Positions 7,261 through 9,342 of a stretch of DNA of 9,342 nt are shown here, in pieces. Below the pieces are notes generated by a model that made no database searches, was not told where the DNA came from, and saw only the letters and a program-made list of their open reading frames with translations. Each line of letters opens with the position of its first letter. Position 1 is the first letter of the stretch. This DNA comes from Scatosoma sp045660225 (lineage in GTDB: Bacteria; Bacillota; Clostridia; Christensenellales; Borkfalkiaceae). The translations under genes were made by a program, and so were the position numbers. The stretch lies in NCBI GenBank assembly GCA_045660225.1, contig JAZRDK010000092.1:1-9342 (forward strand), given 5' to 3'.

Positions 7261-7292
7261 AAAAAAAGAACGGCAACCCTTTCGTTGCCGTT
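7261..7292 (-). terminator. Rho-independent terminator of the sigma-factor operon
   Basis: On the minus strand the stem AACGGCAAC / GTTGCCGTT (7292-7284 with 7277-7269), loop GAAAGG, is followed after one C by seven T (complement of 7267-7261). It begins right after the stop codon of the last gene and is back to back with the plus-strand terminator at 7224-7255. Confidence 0.9.
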
Positions 7293-7661
7293 TTATCGTA
7301 TACGAATTTTGACAATCAGCGCGCCGTCTTGTTCAAGCCAACGTTCTTGACAAAGGCTATCCACCAAAAACCAGCCCCTGCCGTTTTCCGCAAACACGTC
7401 GGGACAACGCCCCTTTCCTTCCGGGCAAAACGCGCCTTTGGACACGATTTTTAATCGCACGAATCCGTCTTCCACCCAACCGCTAAACACCGCGCTATCG
7501 TCCGTATGCTTTAAGACGTTGGCAAGCAGTTCGTACGCAACGAGCTTACTGTCAAACACGCTGTCGGGGGAAACGGATGCCTCGCAAAGATAGGCGCATA
7601 ACTCTTCCACGGCACGATTCAACGACCCGTAATTTTCAATTTCGAAAATCTTGTCTTTCAT
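7293..7661 (-). CDS. GHKL anti-sigma factor/serine kinase of the RsbW/SpoIIAB type
   Basis: A 122-residue HATPase_c_2 protein, shorter than B. subtilis RsbW (160) or SpoIIAB (146). The N-box is preserved as ELLANVLKH with Glu44 and Asn48, and the glycine lid as ENGRGWFLVDSL (92-103). The segment that normally carries the Asp of the D-x-G adenine-contact box reads KIVSKGAF, so this Asp appears to be replaced by Ser. Family members bind the sigma factor and phosphorylate the STAS antagonist. AGGAG at 7666-7670 overlaps the sigma stop codon (TAAGGAG), so translation is coupled to the sigma gene. It lies after the sigma gene rather than before it as in sigB and sigF operons. It is the best candidate for the working kinase of the module, though reduced ATP affinity is possible. 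Confidence 0.85.
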   Translation of the reverse strand: MKDKIFEIENYGSLNRAVEELCAYLCEASVSPDSVFDSKLVAYELLANVLKHTDDSAVFSGWVEDGFVRLKIVSKGAFCPEGKGRCPDVFAENGRGWFLVDSLCQERWLEQDGALIVKIRIR

Positions 7662-7669
7662 ACCGCTCC

Positions 7670-8401
7670 TTAAAATACGTCCTGTAAACGCTCTTTTAAT
7701 TTCGCCAAAACCTTTCTCTCCATCCTGGAAACGAACATTTGCGAAACGCCTAAGCGTTTTGCCGTTTCGCTTTGCGACAACTCGTCCACGTAGCGGAGTT
7801 TTACCACCATTTTTTCCGTATCCGAAAAATCCTTCATCGCGCTTTTTAAGGTTTCCTTCGTTTCAAACGCCTCATACTTTTCTTCGCCGTCGCCGATGAG
7901 CGCGTACAACGACTTTTCTTCGCCGTCCGCGTCCGCATCTATGCCGTCCAAGGACAACGTACCACCGATTTCCAACGCCTTTACGACGTCTTCTTCTGAA
8001 AAACCAAGTCGGTTTGCAATTTCCTTCACGCTGGGTTTTTCGCCGTGTTGCGTTTCGTATTCCGCCGAAAATTTCTTGACGGAAACGCTGATTTCGCTCA
8101 ACTTTCTCGGCACTTTTACCATGCGCGATTTATCGCGGAAATAGTTTTTAATTTTGCCCGTAATCGTCGGAGTGATGAAGGTGGTAAACTGCGTGCCGAA
8201 ATCGGGGTCGTATTTATCGACACCCAAAATCAATTCGTACACGGCGATTTGTCTTAAATCGTCGTATTCGACACCGCGTCCCACAAACTTCTTCGCAAGA
8301 ATCTCGGCTATGTAGAGATAACGTTCGACGATTTCGTTACGAATCGAAACGTCGCCACTCTCTTTGTAGCGCTTAAACAGCTCCGTCATCTTATCCGACA
8401 T
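7670..8401 (-). CDS. RNA polymerase sigma factor, SigB/SigF/SigG family (group 3)
   Basis: A 243-residue alternative sigma factor. Region 2 (about 24-92) shows FVGRGVEYDDLRQIA, DPDFGTQFTTF and PTITGKIKNYFRD, typical of the B/F/G family. Region 3 is at about 95-150 (VPRKLSEIS through KPSVKEIANRLGFSEEDV). Region 4 is at about 183-240, with the -35-binding helix-turn-helix LSQSETAKRLGVSQMFVSRM. An acidic linker (DGIDADADGEE, 152-162) lies between regions 3 and 4. Only two bases separate the upstream stop from this ATG, and GAAGG in the end of the upstream gene is the likely ribosome binding site, so translation is coupled. Control by partner switching is inferred from the flanking STAS and GHKL genes. 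Whether it serves general stress or sporulation cannot be told; the neighbours are not sporulation genes. Confidence 0.94.
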   Translation of the reverse strand: MSDKMTELFKRYKESGDVSIRNEIVERYLYIAEILAKKFVGRGVEYDDLRQIAVYELILGVDKYDPDFGTQFTTFITPTITGKIKNYFRDKSRMVKVPRKLSEISVSVKKFSAEYETQHGEKPSVKEIANRLGFSEEDVVKALEIGGTLSLDGIDADADGEEKSLYALIGDGEEKYEAFETKETLKSAMKDFSDTEKMVVKLRYVDELSQSETAKRLGVSQMFVSRMERKVLAKLKERLQDVF

Positions 8402-8403
8402 AA

Positions 8404-8757
8404 TCAGCCTTCAAATGCAATCCCCACGACGCGGTTTGCGTCTTTCTCAAACTCTACTTTGCCAAGGAGCGCGGAAAGCAACGCGTAGGAAATTTCGTCT
8501 TCAAACGAATCTTCCTTCGCACCTTCTACGCCTGCGCCCGTAATTTTACAACCCAACGTTTCGCCGACGGAAAACGCAATATTCGCCGAAAGGAAACCGT
8601 TGCGTCTTAAAATCAAAAGGCTTTCCGTGACGCACACCTTGAAATCTTCCGCGGTGTCCACGTCAAAACCAGCAAGCGCGCAAAGTCCACCCGTCGTCAG
8701 TCTGACCGTCGTCAAATATTCGCCCGTTAAGGGTAAGGTTACCAAAAATTTGTCCAT
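8404..8757 (-). CDS. Degenerate GHKL (RsbW-like) protein without ATP-binding motifs
   Basis: 117 residues that follow the RsbW/SpoIIAB fold pattern: LPLTGEYLTTVRLTTGGLCALAGFDVDTAEDFKVCVTE (8-45) matches the N-terminal part of these kinases. The ATP site is gone. The N-box Asn position is Ile49 (ESLLILRRNG), the D-x-G segment reads KITGAGVEG with no Asp, and the glycine lid reads EISYALLSALLGKVEF instead of a G-x-G-x-F-L-I pattern. The reading frame is intact with AGGAG at 8764-8768, six bases before the ATG, so it is not an obvious pseudogene. Lying between the STAS and sigma genes, it holds the position of the canonical rsbW/spoIIAB. It may bind STAS or sigma without kinase activity; that is inference. 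Confidence 0.7.
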   Translation of the reverse strand: MDKFLVTLPLTGEYLTTVRLTTGGLCALAGFDVDTAEDFKVCVTESLLILRRNGFLSANIAFSVGETLGCKITGAGVEGAKEDSFEDEISYALLSALLGKVEFEKDANRVVGIAFEG

Positions 8758-8779
8758 CGTTTTCTCCTACTCTACGCGG

Positions 8780-9088
8780 TTACGCAATGTCCATAACGCT
8801 ATCCAGCGCGCAAATGACGAAAAGTTTCTTAATCTTCGGCTGTAAATTCGTCAATTTTACCTTGTATCCGTCCGCCTTCACGCGTTTCATAATTTTTACG
8901 AACGTGCCCAGCGTCGTACTGTCGATAAACGACAATTCCTTGCAATCGAAACAGATGTCGCCTGCGTTCGCTTCATAGCTTTCCATAACGGACGCAAAGA
9001 AATTTTCCGCGTTGCCGAAATCAATTTCCCCTGAAAGCGCTACGCTCAGCGTTCCGTCTTCAAAACCTTGCATTTTTACTTCTTGCAT
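8780..9088 (-). CDS. STAS-domain anti-sigma factor antagonist (RsbV/SpoIIAA type)
   Basis: A 102-residue single STAS domain. When unphosphorylated, family members bind the anti-sigma kinase and free the sigma factor. Landmarks are LSVALSGEIDFGNAENF (14-30) and the phosphoacceptor loop LSFIDSTTLGTFV (52-64), with acceptor candidates Ser57 and Thr58. The usual motif is DS(S/T)GLG; here the Gly after the acceptor pair is Thr59. The C-terminal NLQPKIKKLFVICALDSVMDI matches the final helix of RsbV-like proteins. The start is supported by GGAGG at 9096-9100, seven bases upstream. It is first in the operon, 22 bases before the degenerate GHKL gene. Confidence 0.92.
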   Translation of the reverse strand: MQEVKMQGFEDGTLSVALSGEIDFGNAENFFASVMESYEANAGDICFDCKELSFIDSTTLGTFVKIMKRVKADGYKVKLTNLQPKIKKLFVICALDSVMDIA

Positions 9089-9113
9089 ACCAAATCCTCC
9101 GCAAATGCTTACT

Positions 9114-9142
9114 TATATATACCAAGTACCGCGCGCGTTCAA
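9114..9142 (-). promoter_or_regulatory. Sigma-A-like promoter of the sigma-factor operon
   Basis: On the minus strand, -35 TTGAAC (9142-9137), a 17-base spacer and -10 TATATA (9119-9114) lie just before GGAGG and the STAS start at 9088. A SigB-like pair overlaps it (see the entry at 9119-9144). Confidence 0.65.
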
Positions 9143-9144
9143 AC
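9119..9144 (-). promoter_or_regulatory. Possible SigB-like promoter overlapping the sigma-A-like one
   Basis: On the minus strand, GTTTGA (9144-9139), 14 bases, then TGGTAT (9124-9119). This is close to the B. subtilis SigB pattern GTTTAA-N12-15-GGGTAT, with one mismatch in each box. An inverted repeat GCGCGCGT / ACGCGCGT (9131-9138 and 9147-9154, 7 of 8 pairing) surrounds the -35 area. Autoregulation is inferred. Confidence 0.4.
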
Positions 9145-9164
9145 ACACGCGCGTAGTTTCCCTT

Positions 9165-9342
9165 TTACAGCGCAATCGCAATAAGATTGCATAAGATACC
9201 AACGAGCACCGAAACGGCGTACGAAACGCCGATAAGCGCCAAATTTCGACGCCATTTTCGCACGTTTTTCAAAAGCACGACAAAACCCATACCCGCGTTA
9301 GCGCAAAGTCCCGCCGCGCACGTCCCAAAGGTGATTGCACCG
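9165..9342 (-). CDS. Membrane protein, C-terminal end only; tentatively a 10-TM heavy-metal/arsenic exporter type
   Basis: An open frame runs in from the right edge for 58 codons to TAA at 9167-9165. It shows a hydrophobic stretch with GLCANAGMGFVVLLKN, then a basic turn VRKWRRN, then a last membrane segment (LALIGVSYAVSVLVGILCNL). The small-residue motif G-x-C-x-x-A-G followed by LLKN, -RRNL- and a final helix reminds me of the putative 10-TM arsenic/heavy-metal efflux family (DUF2899 type), but the fragment is short and the assignment is weak. No terminator separates it from the promoter of the sigma operon 21 bases downstream, so read-through into that operon is possible. Confidence 0.55.
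   Translation of the reverse strand, partial: GAITFGTCAAGLCANAGMGFVVLLKNVRKWRRNLALIGVSYAVSVLVGILCNLIAIAL

Noticed and set aside
6281..7315. 344-codon minus-strand frame opposite the membrane protein gene
   Set aside because: The product is a Cys/His/Arg/Asn-rich sequence without domain features. It runs through two terminators and overlaps the end of the GHKL gene; it is a shadow frame.
8404..8757. Calling the degenerate GHKL gene a pseudogene
   Set aside because: The frame is complete with a good ribosome binding site and tight coupling to the sigma gene. The changes are substitutions at the motifs rather than frameshifts or stops.
1..9342. CRISPR array, tRNA/rRNA genes, prophage or toxin-antitoxin genes
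   Set aside because: Looked for by eye on both strands; no regularly spaced repeats, tRNA-like or rRNA-like sequences, or phage or toxin hallmark proteins were seen.

Overview
The window looks like an ordinary chromosomal stretch from a low-to-mid GC Firmicute, probably an uncultured anaerobic clostridial lineage. The reasons are AGGAG-type ribosome binding sites, sigma-A promoters with near-consensus boxes, T-rich intrinsic terminators, a PucR/CdaR-type regulator, an S41 carboxy-terminal processing protease, and a SigB/SigF/SigG-type sigma factor with partner-switching regulators. No rRNA, tRNA, CRISPR array, transposase or phage gene was seen.

Layout, left to right. A 5'-truncated phosphomannomutase/phosphoglucomutase-type enzyme (+, 2-868) is followed after 54 bases by a complete transketolase (+, 923-2923) that ends in a strong terminator. 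Convergent to it is an S41 protease with a membrane anchor and a PDZ domain (-, 3128-4498). A PucR/CdaR-type regulator (-, 4593-5609) lies upstream of the protease on the same strand, separated from it by a terminator. The regulator is divergent from an unrecognised multi-pass membrane protein (+, 5918-7207), and each of the two has a good sigma-A promoter in the 308-base gap. The right side is a compact minus-strand operon (9088 down to 7293): a STAS anti-anti-sigma protein, a GHKL-type protein that has lost its ATP-binding motifs, a SigB/F/G-family sigma factor, and a second, better preserved GHKL anti-sigma kinase. It ends in its own terminator, which sits back to back with that of the membrane protein gene. 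The right edge holds the last 58 codons of a minus-strand membrane protein, tentatively a 10-TM metal/arsenic exporter type.

How the parts work together. The STAS, GHKL and sigma genes form a partner-switching module: a kinase/anti-sigma holds the sigma factor, and the STAS protein releases it when unphosphorylated. The module is unusual in having one degenerate and one plausible GHKL protein on either side of the sigma gene. Its promoter region carries a sigma-A-like promoter and, overlapping it, a SigB-like promoter, which suggests autoregulation. No PP2C phosphatase (RsbU/SpoIIE type) is in the window.

The most surprising signal is a perfect 19-bp inverted repeat whose two arms lie inside the two ends of the S41 protease gene (3127-3145 and 4437-4455). 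Inversion between the arms would keep the start codon and first 21 residues but replace the rest with a short unrelated reading frame. The gene is therefore a candidate intragenic invertible (phase-variable) locus. No recombinase is visible nearby, so this remains a hypothesis.
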